Below are positions 1 through 5,746 of a stretch of DNA of 17,305 nt, piece after piece (the first letter of the stretch is position 1; each line of letters starts with the position of its first letter). The stretch spans positions 1 through 17,305 of the forward strand of contig DAOWIM010000181.1 in NCBI GenBank assembly GCA_030640905.1, in the 5' to 3' direction. The position numbers and the translations under genes are program-made. The notes below the pieces were generated by a model. It searched no databases. It was not told the DNA's origin and saw only the letters and a list, made by a program, of their open reading frames with translations. The stretch comes from a bacterium. Its GTDB lineage: Bacteria > Zixibacteria > MSB-5A5 > GN15 > FEB-12.

Positions 1-198
1 CAAATACCGCCGAAAGGTCCTGAAGCCTGGAGTCTGTTCGTATATACGTAAGACGTTTCCGGGACTGCTTCGGGGGATGCCCGGAATTATGTAGAACTTC
101 AAGGACAACAGGATTCAGGACAACTCCGTCAGGAGTTGTAATGGTCGCGAAGCGATGGGTGTAAGCCCAAAGGACCCCGGCTTTAGCCGGGGGAATCT
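1..198 (+). mobile_element. Right end of a decayed IS200/IS605-type element
   Basis: This stretch holds the remains of an IS200-like transposase gene followed by two compact hairpins, the layout expected for the right end of an IS200/IS605 element. The first hairpin is ACAACTCC (120-127), loop gtca, GGAGTTGT (132-139), lying over the transposase stop codon. The second is CCCCGGC (175-181), loop ttta, GCCGGGG (186-192), a typical subterminal palindrome bound by TnpA in this family. Sequence recognisable as the host amidase gene resumes just after it, near 198-200. The left end lies outside the window. The exact right boundary is an estimate, because these elements make no target duplication. 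Confidence 0.7.
2..141 (+). pseudogene. tnpA: IS200-like transposase TnpA remnant, internally deleted and partial
   Basis: Two pieces of an IS200/IS605-family Y1 transposase can be read in different frames. Frame 2 from position 2 gives KYRRKVLKPGVCSYIRK and then KTFPGLLRGMPGI, which resembles the early part of TnpA proteins (the 'KYRRKVL' motif). It runs into a TAG at 92-94. Frame 1 gives YVELQGQQDSGQLRQEL and a TAA at 139-141, which resembles the family C-terminus ('YVKFQEQxDSGQ'). The central part with the HUH histidines and the catalytic tyrosine is missing between about 85 and 88, so the gene has an internal deletion plus a frame change and must be inactive. The 5' end lies before the window. 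The match is from memory of the family, not from a search. Confidence 0.72.
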
Positions 199-978
199 AT
201 AACCGTCAACATAAACATCAAGCTCTTCTACCTCGTCTCTGCCGACAAAGTCAAGGTCGACGATGGCAATCCCCTGTCCATCTCTGAAGCTCGACCAGCC
301 CTGAAGAATTGCTCCGGCTTCTATTCCCCGAATATTGCCCCAATCGTAATAGAAAGTGTCGGCCATGTCGTCGAAATGGGGTGCGTTGATAAAGGCCGCC
401 TCGGTAAGGGCGGAGACCATCTTGGTGCACTTGAGAACAGTCAGGCAACAGGTATCCTTAAAACCTCGATTGGGGTTTTCCAGGGCCAGGTCGTCCCGGA
501 GCCGGTAGAACAACTTCATTGCCAGTGAGTCGTCGGTGTCATGGAACTGGCCGTCGTAACCGCCGCCACATCCGCTGATGATTTCCGTCGAGCTGTACCA
601 TGTTTCACTGCCTTGTACGGTGTTTGGGTTGCCCGACGCGTTGTGATGAATCGAGATAAACGCCTCGGCTCCAGCATCGTTGGCAATTTGCGCCCGTCTT
701 TTCAGAAGGACTGCAACATCTGTCTGCCGAGTAAAGACAACGTGTGTACCAAGAACCCACCCATTGTATTGCAGGGTATCCAACATAGCTTCGGCAATCT
801 GCAGGTTGAGCCTCTTTTCGGAATAATTGGGAATGTGGGTCAGGGCTCCTGGATCCGAGTCCCCATGTCCGGGATCGATGCACAGCAGCACCTGGGCTGA
901 TACCGGGCTGACGGCCAGAAAGGTAAACAGAACCCCCGCCCCGATCAGAGTTAGTGTTGAGCAAGCCCGCCTTTTCAT
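115..978 (-). CDS. Exported N-acetylmuramoyl-L-alanine amidase (Amidase_3), 3' end replaced by IS sequence
   Basis: Zinc amidase predicted to cut the bond between N-acetylmuramic acid and L-alanine in peptidoglycan, acting outside the cytoplasm. From the ATG at 978 the product has 287 residues. Residues 1-29 form a Sec signal peptide (MKRR, hydrophobic core, VSA-Q). The Amidase_3 fold follows: DPGHGDSDPGA with zinc ligand H38, E54 in NYSEKRLNL, H111 in SIHHNA, and the late glutamate E193 in ALTEAAFI. All the usual metal and catalytic residues are present. The start is chosen because GGGAGGTG lies seven bases upstream; a longer reading from 1068 would begin before the signal peptide. The start overlaps the stop of the upstream gene as ATGA (975-978), implying translational coupling. 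After DVYVDG (about residue 259) the final 28 residues come from the antisense strand of the IS200-like remnant, so a further C-terminal domain has probably been lost. Confidence 0.88.
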   Translation of the reverse strand: MKRRACSTLTLIGAGVLFTFLAVSPVSAQVLLCIDPGHGDSDPGALTHIPNYSEKRLNLQIAEAMLDTLQYNGWVLGTHVVFTRQTDVAVLLKRRAQIANDAGAEAFISIHHNASGNPNTVQGSETWYSSTEIISGCGGGYDGQFHDTDDSLAMKLFYRLRDDLALENPNRGFKDTCCLTVLKCTKMVSALTEAAFINAPHFDDMADTFYYDWGNIRGIEAGAILQGWSSFRDGQGIAIVDLDFVGRDEVEELDVYVDGYRFPRLKPGSFGLTPIASRPLQLLTELS

Positions 979-1994
979 TGGTGCACCTCCCTGGTAAGAA
1001 AATACAAGACCCCGTTTGAGTGAAACGCTATGCGTCGTCCGTCCGATGAATAGGTCGGACGTGTACACTGGCTGAGATTGACTAAGGTGTCCAAGATTGT
1101 GAATTCGTTTGTGCTGTAATCAAAAAGCCCCATACGATCGACTACCAGAGAATGGCCGTCATCGCAAGAGATATAGAAGGTAATCTCGGTGCCAGTAGGA
1201 TTGAATGAGCCTGCGCCCATTCCGCATAACTTTGTTCCTTCCGGGAACTCGTGGATCATTGTATCGAGTATAATGGTGTAATCGTCCGACAGCCGGATCA
1301 GCGTGCCTCGGATAATAATGTGTGTCTGATCGGGGCTGATGCTGATTGGCAGGCTGACATACGGCTCATAAGGCTTGTTGGATATCTTGGTCGAATCGGT
1401 TCCGTCGGTGCGAACCAGATATAGAGCATCCTCGCCCGGTGTCAGTATATGTTGCTCGGCCAGCGAAAGACCGTGCCGTTCAGTCTGCTCCTTGGTGATG
1501 CCAACGGCCGCAAACGTTTTTTGACGATCCAGGACTTGCCAGTAGTAGGCCGCTCCTTCAACTGTCGTATATGGTCCCTTCGCCGTTACCATATCCTTCG
1601 GCCATCGGTCGCGATAACGCCTGTGATAGTCGAGTATGACCGTCTCCGCTCCCGTGGTGATCTCAAAAGTACTCAGCCGGGCGCGGACAATACGACCGGT
1701 ATCATGCATCCAGCTATATAGTACGATGTTGGCATTATCAATCCAGCGGAACCGATGCGGAAGATAGGCGTGCTTTATAGCGGGTCTAACATTCCCCAGC
1801 GTATCGGAAACAGTGAATCCTCCACCGCTGAAAAAGCCGAGCATGGTGCCGTCGGGCGACCACTGAGCGGCCGGGTAGATATCGGTATAGATCGGTCCTA
1901 CCTCTGTAACGCTGGTGATTGTGAAATCCAGTCCTGATACAGTCGAGGTGCAGAGCAACAACGGGATCAATAGTAACTTCAATGTTGATTTCAT
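975..1994 (-). CDS. Exported WD40/PD40-like beta-propeller protein
   Basis: A 339-residue protein with a signal peptide (MKSTLKLLLIPLLLCTSTVS) and several TolB/PD40-type blades. The blades are marked by WSPDGTMLGFFS near residue 45, SISPDQTHIII, SFNPTGTEITFY and TYSSDGRRIAFHS near the C-terminus. Such blades usually make a periplasmic or surface beta-propeller used for binding; no catalytic residues are evident and the ligand is unknown. The ATG at 1994 is preferred because GGAGG sits six bases upstream and the signal peptide starts there; a start at 2030 would add twelve non-signal residues. Its stop overlaps the amidase start by four bases, so the two proteins are probably made together and may work together at the cell wall. 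The propeller call is good; any function is inference. Confidence 0.8.
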   Translation of the reverse strand: MKSTLKLLLIPLLLCTSTVSGLDFTITSVTEVGPIYTDIYPAAQWSPDGTMLGFFSGGGFTVSDTLGNVRPAIKHAYLPHRFRWIDNANIVLYSWMHDTGRIVRARLSTFEITTGAETVILDYHRRYRDRWPKDMVTAKGPYTTVEGAAYYWQVLDRQKTFAAVGITKEQTERHGLSLAEQHILTPGEDALYLVRTDGTDSTKISNKPYEPYVSLPISISPDQTHIIIRGTLIRLSDDYTIILDTMIHEFPEGTKLCGMGAGSFNPTGTEITFYISCDDGHSLVVDRMGLFDYSTNEFTILDTLVNLSQCTRPTYSSDGRRIAFHSNGVLYFLTREVHQ

Positions 1995-2251
1995 AAAGCC
2001 TCCAATGTTTGTGAACATCTCCGATTGCAATCAACTTTATCGCAAACTCAGATCATTGGCGCCTCCTTTCTGTGCCCGCCCTCCGGCGAGACTACACCAA
2101 CAGCCCATCTGTTATACACCAAAAAGACGTATTATGGCCAAATCTGTCAACTAAAATACGAGTTAGCTGGCTCGCCGCGGCGGACTCTGCGTGCAGGACC
2201 CAACGGAACGGAAAATGACCGGAAGCATCCTTATCCATAGCAACCTGTCAC
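1995..2251. other. Intergenic region upstream of the propeller-amidase operon
   Basis: No gene is supported here. On the minus strand there is a TTGACA at 2145-2150 without a convincing -10 box at normal spacing, inside an imperfect inverted repeat (CGTATT at 2129-2134, AATACG at 2155-2160). There is also a Shine-Dalgarno-like AAAGGAGG (about 2065-2072) followed only by ATG ATC TGA. The promoter of the propeller-amidase operon should lie here, because the groEL terminator separates this operon from groESL. Confidence 0.4.
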
Positions 2252-2286
2252 AAAAAAAGGTCCCGACAATAATTGTCGGGACCTTT
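2252..2286 (-). terminator. Intrinsic terminator of groESL
   Basis: Read on the minus strand, AAAGGTCCCGACAA and TTGTCGGGACCTTT form a 14-bp perfect stem with a three-base loop. A run of seven T (2252-2258 on this strand) begins within the base of the stem. It starts 25 bases after the groEL stop codon. This is a textbook rho-independent terminator. Confidence 0.93.
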
Positions 2287-2310
2287 AGACTTAACGTGAT
2301 AAGTATCGGC

Positions 2311-3954
2311 TTAGTACATGCCGGGCATGCCACCGCCCATACCGCCCATGCCACCACCCATGTCGGGAGCAGCTTTTTTGTCTTCGGGCGCATCGGCAAC
2401 AACCGCTTCGGTGGTCAGAAGCAGGCTGGCGATTGAAGCAGCGTTCTCCAGCGCGGAGCGTGTCACCTTGGTAGGATCAATCACGCCGGCCTTGAGAAGG
2501 TCTTCGTAAGTGTCGGTCTGCGCATTGTAACCAAAAGCGCCGGACTCACCTTTGACTTTATTGACAACAACCGAAGCCTCGACACCGGCGTTCTCGGAGA
2601 TTTGGCGAATCGGCTCTTCGAGAGCCTTACGGATGATGCTCACTCCAACCATCTCGTCAGCGTCGATCTTGACCTTATCCAGCGATGCGATAGCACGGAG
2701 AAATGCTACACCGCCGCCAGCCACGATACCTTCCTCGACCGCAGCGCGGGTAGCATGAAGAGCGTCCTCAACCCGAGCCTTCTTCTCTTTCATCTCGGTC
2801 TCAGTCGCGGCGCCAACATTGATAACAGCCACGCCACCGGCCAGCTTGGCCAGGCGTTCCTGCAGTTTTTCGCTATCGTAGTCGGAAGTGGTGTCTTCGA
2901 TCTGCTTGCGGATCTGGCCGATACGGCCCTTGATATCGTCCTTATTACCTGCACCCTCGACGATAGTGGTGTTGTCTTTGTCGATGGAGATTTTCTTGGC
3001 GGAACCAAGGTCGGCGAGGACAGCGTTCTCAAGTTTCAGGCCAATCTCTTCGGCGATCACACGGCCGCCTGTCAGGATAGCGATGTCTTCAAGCATGGCC
3101 TTGCGACGATCACCAAAGCCCGGAGCTTTGACCGCGCCGACTTTGATAGTACCGCGAAGTTTGTTGACGACCAGGGTCGCGAGCGCTTCGCCTTCGATAT
3201 CTTCGGCGATAATCATCAGCGGCTTGCCCTGCTGAGCGACTTTCTCCAGAAGGGGTAGAAGGTCTTTCATGTTGCCGATCTTTTTGTCGTGGATCAGAAT
3301 CAGCGGATCTTCAAGGACCGCTTCCATAGCATCGGGATCGGTGACGAAGTACGGGGAGACGTAGCCGCGATCAAACTGCATACCTTCGACGACATCAAGA
3401 GTCGTCTCGGCGGTTTTGGCTTCTTCGACCGTGATGACGCCATCCTTGCCAACTTTTTCCATCGCTTCGGCAATCAGATCACCAATCTGCTTGTCGTTGT
3501 TGGCGGAAATTGTGCCGACCTGCGAGATCTCTTCCTTGCCGGCAACCGGCTTGGACATACTCTTGATCTCATCACCAATGACGATGACCGCTTTTTCGAT
3601 ACCGCGCTTGATAGCCATTGGATTGTGACCGGCGGTAACATTTTTGAGACCTTCGCGGTAAATTGCCTGGGCGATCAGGGTAGCGGTGGTGGTACCGTCA
3701 CCGGCGTCGTCGGATGTCTTGGAAGCAACTTCCTTGAGCATCTGGGCGCCGATGTTTTCAAAGTGGTCTTCCAGTTCGATCTCTTTGGCAACGGTCACGC
3801 CGTCTTTAGTGATAGTGGGTGATCCGAATTTCTTGTCGAGGATGACATTACGTCCTTTTGGGCCAAGCGTTACCTTAACGGTGTCGGCCAGTTTGTCCAC
3901 GCCCACTTTGAGTTTGTTGCGGGCGGTGACATCAAAGTCTATGAGTTTTGCCAT
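2311..3954 (-). CDS. groEL: Chaperonin GroEL (Hsp60)
   Basis: ATP-driven group I chaperonin that folds proteins inside a double heptameric ring closed by GroES in the cytoplasm. The 547 residues match the usual bacterial length. Visible hallmarks are the start MAKLIDFDVTARNKL, the nucleotide-binding GPKGRNVIL (31-39), GDGTTTATL with the conserved aspartate D86, and the late VVAGGGVAFLRA motif. The flexible tail is Gly-Met rich (DMGGGMGGMGGGMPGMY). The gene follows groES by 26 bases with AAAGGA as the ribosome site, and it ends just before a strong terminator. Expression is expected to follow the CIRCE operator upstream of groES, hence heat induction through HrcA. The hrcA gene is not in the window. 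The very regular codon use is normal for a highly expressed gene. Confidence 0.99.
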   Translation of the reverse strand: MAKLIDFDVTARNKLKVGVDKLADTVKVTLGPKGRNVILDKKFGSPTITKDGVTVAKEIELEDHFENIGAQMLKEVASKTSDDAGDGTTTATLIAQAIYREGLKNVTAGHNPMAIKRGIEKAVIVIGDEIKSMSKPVAGKEEISQVGTISANNDKQIGDLIAEAMEKVGKDGVITVEEAKTAETTLDVVEGMQFDRGYVSPYFVTDPDAMEAVLEDPLILIHDKKIGNMKDLLPLLEKVAQQGKPLMIIAEDIEGEALATLVVNKLRGTIKVGAVKAPGFGDRRKAMLEDIAILTGGRVIAEEIGLKLENAVLADLGSAKKISIDKDNTTIVEGAGNKDDIKGRIGQIRKQIEDTTSDYDSEKLQERLAKLAGGVAVINVGAATETEMKEKKARVEDALHATRAAVEEGIVAGGGVAFLRAIASLDKVKIDADEMVGVSIIRKALEEPIRQISENAGVEASVVVNKVKGESGAFGYNAQTDTYEDLLKAGVIDPTKVTRSALENAASIASLLLTTEAVVADAPEDKKAAPDMGGGMGGMGGGMPGMY

Positions 3955-3980
3955 TTTGAATTGTTCCTTTCAGTTCCTGT

Positions 3981-4274
3981 TTACTTGCCCTGGATAATGG
4001 CAAAGATGTCGGATTCGCGCATGATGAGGTACTCGGCTTCGCCGACTGATACCTCGGTTCCGGAATACTTGCCATAGAGGATCCGGTCACCCTTCTTGAC
4101 TTCCATACCGATTTTGTTGCCGTCATCGGATGTACGACCTGGGCCAACTTCGATGATCTCGCCCTGCATCGGCTTTTCTTTGGCGGTATCGGGAATAATG
4201 ATTCCACCTTTTTTTGTTTCCATCTCTTCGAACGGCTTGACCACAACACGGTCAGCTAGTGGCTTAAACTGCAT
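3981..4274 (-). CDS. groES: Co-chaperonin GroES (Hsp10)
   Basis: Lid subunit of the GroEL/GroES folding chamber. The product has 97 residues from the ATG at 4274, the normal family length. It shows the start MQFKPLADRVVVKP, the mobile loop that contacts GroEL (GGIIIPDTAKEKP, 23-35), the roof-loop region EVGPGRTSDDG and the end ESDIFAIIQGK. The start is fixed by AGGAGG a few bases upstream; an upstream in-frame codon at 4292 would add MQQEDE, which the family lacks. It is first in the operon with groEL. The leader of about 100 bases contains a CIRCE operator near the transcription start. Confidence 0.98.
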   Translation of the reverse strand: MQFKPLADRVVVKPFEEMETKKGGIIIPDTAKEKPMQGEIIEVGPGRTSDDGNKIGMEVKKGDRILYGKYSGTEVSVGEAEYLIMRESDIFAIIQGK

Positions 4275-4348
4275 TTCATCCTCCTGTTGCATTTGTTGTA
4301 ATGTTTCTATTTGTCTTCTTTCGTCTCTCTACCATATAGATGTCATTA

Positions 4349-4375
4349 TTAGCACTCGACACAAGTGAGTGCTAA
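4349..4375 (-). promoter_or_regulatory. CIRCE operator (HrcA binding site) of groESL
   Basis: TTAGCACTC (4349-4357), a nine-base spacer, then GAGTGCTAA (4367-4375) match the CIRCE consensus perfectly. It lies immediately downstream of the groES -10 box, where bound HrcA represses transcription until heat shock. Confidence 0.97.
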
Positions 4376-4384
4376 TAGGCGGTC

Positions 4385-4412
4385 AATATAGATTTAACAG
4401 TCTTTCTGTCAA
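4385..4412 (-). promoter_or_regulatory. Sigma70-type promoter of groESL
   Basis: On the minus strand TTGACA (4407-4412) is followed after 16 bases by TATATT (4385-4390). Transcription would start about 4378, right at the edge of the CIRCE element. This fits HrcA repression from the initiation site. Confidence 0.85.
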
Positions 4413-4549
4413 GTAATTTCGTGGAATTTTGTGATTTGTTAGCGGCAGCTACGATTGAATCATTGGCAAATTATGGAGAATAATTAGAAATAGTATATAA
4501 AAGCTTAAAAAAATCAATATAAAAAGAAACAAAATTAAGATAATGACGT

Positions 4550-4555
4550 TATAAT
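4550..4555 (+). promoter_or_regulatory. Likely -10 box for the DUF2089 operon
   Basis: A perfect TATAAT lies 38 bases before the ATG chosen for the DUF2089 gene, inside a strongly A+T-rich stretch (about 4430-4572). No good -35 hexamer lies at 16-18 bases, so the promoter may rely on the A tracts or on an activator. A start near 4562 would leave too little leader for the ATG at 4573 but a normal leader for the one at 4594. Confidence 0.5.
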
Positions 4556-4593
4556 AGCATAAATAGTAATATATGACTTATGAGGACAAGAAA

Positions 4594-4968
4594 ATGGTTC
4601 AGGAGTGGATTGAGTTAGCAAAACTGGTGGGATCAAGAAAGATCACGGTAGAGAGAGTACGGGTCGAGGAGAGCGGGATTGTGCTTGAGGGTGAGTTTCA
4701 ACTACCGCCGCTGGCTAAGTTAGGAGCTGAAGATCAGGTGTTTGTCGCGGCGTTTGTGCGCTGTCACGGTTCAATCAAGCAGATGGAGAATTTTCTGGGT
4801 GTTTCCTATCCGACAGTCAAGAGCCGACTCAATCGAATATCCAAGCGGCTTGATTTTGTTGAGATCGTCGTTGAGGAGAAACCGGTAGAAGCCCTGGACC
4901 AGCTTGAGCGGGGCGAAATTTCAGTTGAAGAAGCGATAGAAAAATTGAAGGAAGCGAGGGACTCATGA
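4594..4968 (+). CDS. DUF2089-family HTH regulator with SHOCT-like C-terminus
   Basis: A 124-residue putative DNA-binding protein. Residues 22-95 match the DUF2089 core: ESGIVLEGEFQLPPLAKL, then a helix-turn-helix around residues 58-84 (CHGSIKQMENFLGVSYPTVKSRL). The zinc-ribbon N-terminus found in many DUF2089 proteins is absent; this is the short form. Residues 98-120 (VEALDQLERGEISVEEAIEKL) are a SHOCT-like two-helix motif. The ATG at 4594 is preferred because AGGA lies seven bases before it and it leaves a usable leader; the ATG at 4573 adds seven residues but has no ribosome site. It overlaps the next gene by four bases and is probably the autoregulator of a three-gene operon transcribed away from groESL. 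Its target and signal cannot be read from sequence. Confidence 0.85.
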   Translation: MVQEWIELAKLVGSRKITVERVRVEESGIVLEGEFQLPPLAKLGAEDQVFVAAFVRCHGSIKQMENFLGVSYPTVKSRLNRISKRLDFVEIVVEEKPVEALDQLERGEISVEEAIEKLKEARDS

Positions 4969-5165
4969 GTGCACCTCAACTATTAGTACTTGAGATGCTG
5001 GCCGGAGGAAGAATAGGTATCAATGACGCTGAGAGGCTGCTTACGGCTTTGAAGGGTACGGTGGGTAAGGTGGTCGTCGAACCTGAAAGAGCAGTGATGC
5101 TCGAACCAATTTACGCCGACTGGGCCGGAAATGGGCTTGCATCGGTTATACCGATTCATCACTAA
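4965..5165 (+). CDS. Small SHOCT-like protein
   Basis: A 66-residue protein whose first half (LEMLAGGRIGINDAERLLTALK) is a SHOCT-like helical motif closely related to the one opening the next gene. The remainder (KVVVEPERAVMLEPIYADWAGN) has no recognisable domain. The start overlaps the DUF2089 stop codon as ATGA, with a GGAAGCGAGG ribosome site, so translation is coupled. SHOCT-like motifs are common in small oligomerising or membrane-associated proteins near DUF2089 and YvlB/LiaX-like genes. It may be a shortened paralogue of the following gene. Function unknown; the reality of the gene is supported by coupling and motif conservation. Confidence 0.75.
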   Translation: MSAPQLLVLEMLAGGRIGINDAERLLTALKGTVGKVVVEPERAVMLEPIYADWAGNGLASVIPIHH

Positions 5166-5206
5166 GGACAATTTTACATTGTTGACTAATACAAAGGAGT
5201 TAGAAA

Positions 5207-5632
5207 ATGAGTGAAGAACGTCGCAAGATTCTGGACATGCTGGCTACCGGTAAAATTAAAGCCGACGAAGCCGAGCGTTTGTTGGATGCTTTGAATATCG
5301 CTCCCGGTTTCGAGGCTGGGGGGAAATCCACAAGTGGGAGGAAACCCAAGTACCTGCACATCCAGATCAATGGTGATCCGGAGAAGCACAATGGTAGGGA
5401 GTCGGTAAATGTCAAGGTTCCGTTGGTCCTGCTGAAAGCGGGAATGAAGCTCAAGGGGCTGGTGCCGAAGCACGCACAGGAAAAATTCACCGGCCATCTG
5501 AACGATCACGGTTTGGATATCGATCTTGGCAAGCTTGATTCTGAGTCGGTCAATGCACTGATCGTGGCCCTGACCGAAACATCGATTGATATCGACTCGG
5601 ACAAAGAGAAAGTGCGGATATTCTGTGCTTAA
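5207..5632 (+). CDS. SHOCT-like / YvlB-LiaX N-terminal-like protein
   Basis: A 141-residue protein. Residues 1-29 are a SHOCT-like motif (ERRKILDMLATGKIKADEAERLLDAL), as at the N-terminus of YvlB/LiaX-type proteins. A Gly/Lys/Ser linker follows, then a beta-rich domain with paired halves: YLHIQI...VNVKVPLVLLKAGMKL and, later, DIDLGKLDSESVNALIVAL...IDIDSDKEKVRIFCA. This layout is common in small proteins encoded beside DUF2089 regulators. The start is firm: AAGGAG lies seven bases upstream. There is a 41-base gap to the preceding gene. LiaX-like proteins take part in cell-envelope stress responses in Firmicutes; carrying that role over to this organism is speculation. No terminator is evident downstream. 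Confidence 0.8.
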   Translation: MSEERRKILDMLATGKIKADEAERLLDALNIAPGFEAGGKSTSGRKPKYLHIQINGDPEKHNGRESVNVKVPLVLLKAGMKLKGLVPKHAQEKFTGHLNDHGLDIDLGKLDSESVNALIVALTETSIDIDSDKEKVRIFCA

Positions 5633-5709
5633 GGGCGGTACGCCGTATCTGTTGTCTGGCTCTGCTTGACATGAGGGCCGGGTCGGGCGAAATTGGTTGA
5701 GGATAGCCT

Positions 5710-5742
5710 ATGATGATGTTACGATTTGAAACAGACGGTTGA
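5710..5742 (+). CDS. Possible ten-codon leader peptide (MMMLRFETDG)
   Basis: Three consecutive ATG codons at 5710-5718 are preceded by GAGGA with a six-base spacer, the best ribosome site upstream of the glycosyltransferase gene. The frame ends with TGA at 5740-5742, four bases before the ATG at 5747. It could load ribosomes for the next gene, which has no clear ribosome site of its own. It could also be chance; no conservation can be checked here. Confidence 0.3.
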   Translation: MMMLRFETDG

Positions 5743-5746
5743 ACCG

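Noticed and set aside
1..198. TnpB omega-RNA at the IS right end
   Set aside because: The readable remnants are TnpA-like right up to the end hairpins; no TnpB sequence is seen, so a guide RNA is not supported.
541..900. Plus-strand open frame of 119 codons opposite the amidase
   Set aside because: The amidase frame carries all catalytic residues; the opposite frame has no motif.
2602..3822. Long open frames on the plus strand across groEL (218 and 177 codons)
   Set aside because: They are antisense to a certain groEL and arise from its biased codon use; no ribosome sites or recognisable domains.
5666..5694. TTGACA as a promoter for the glycosyltransferase
   Set aside because: At 17 bases the -10 would be GAAATT, which is weak; not strong enough to list as a feature.
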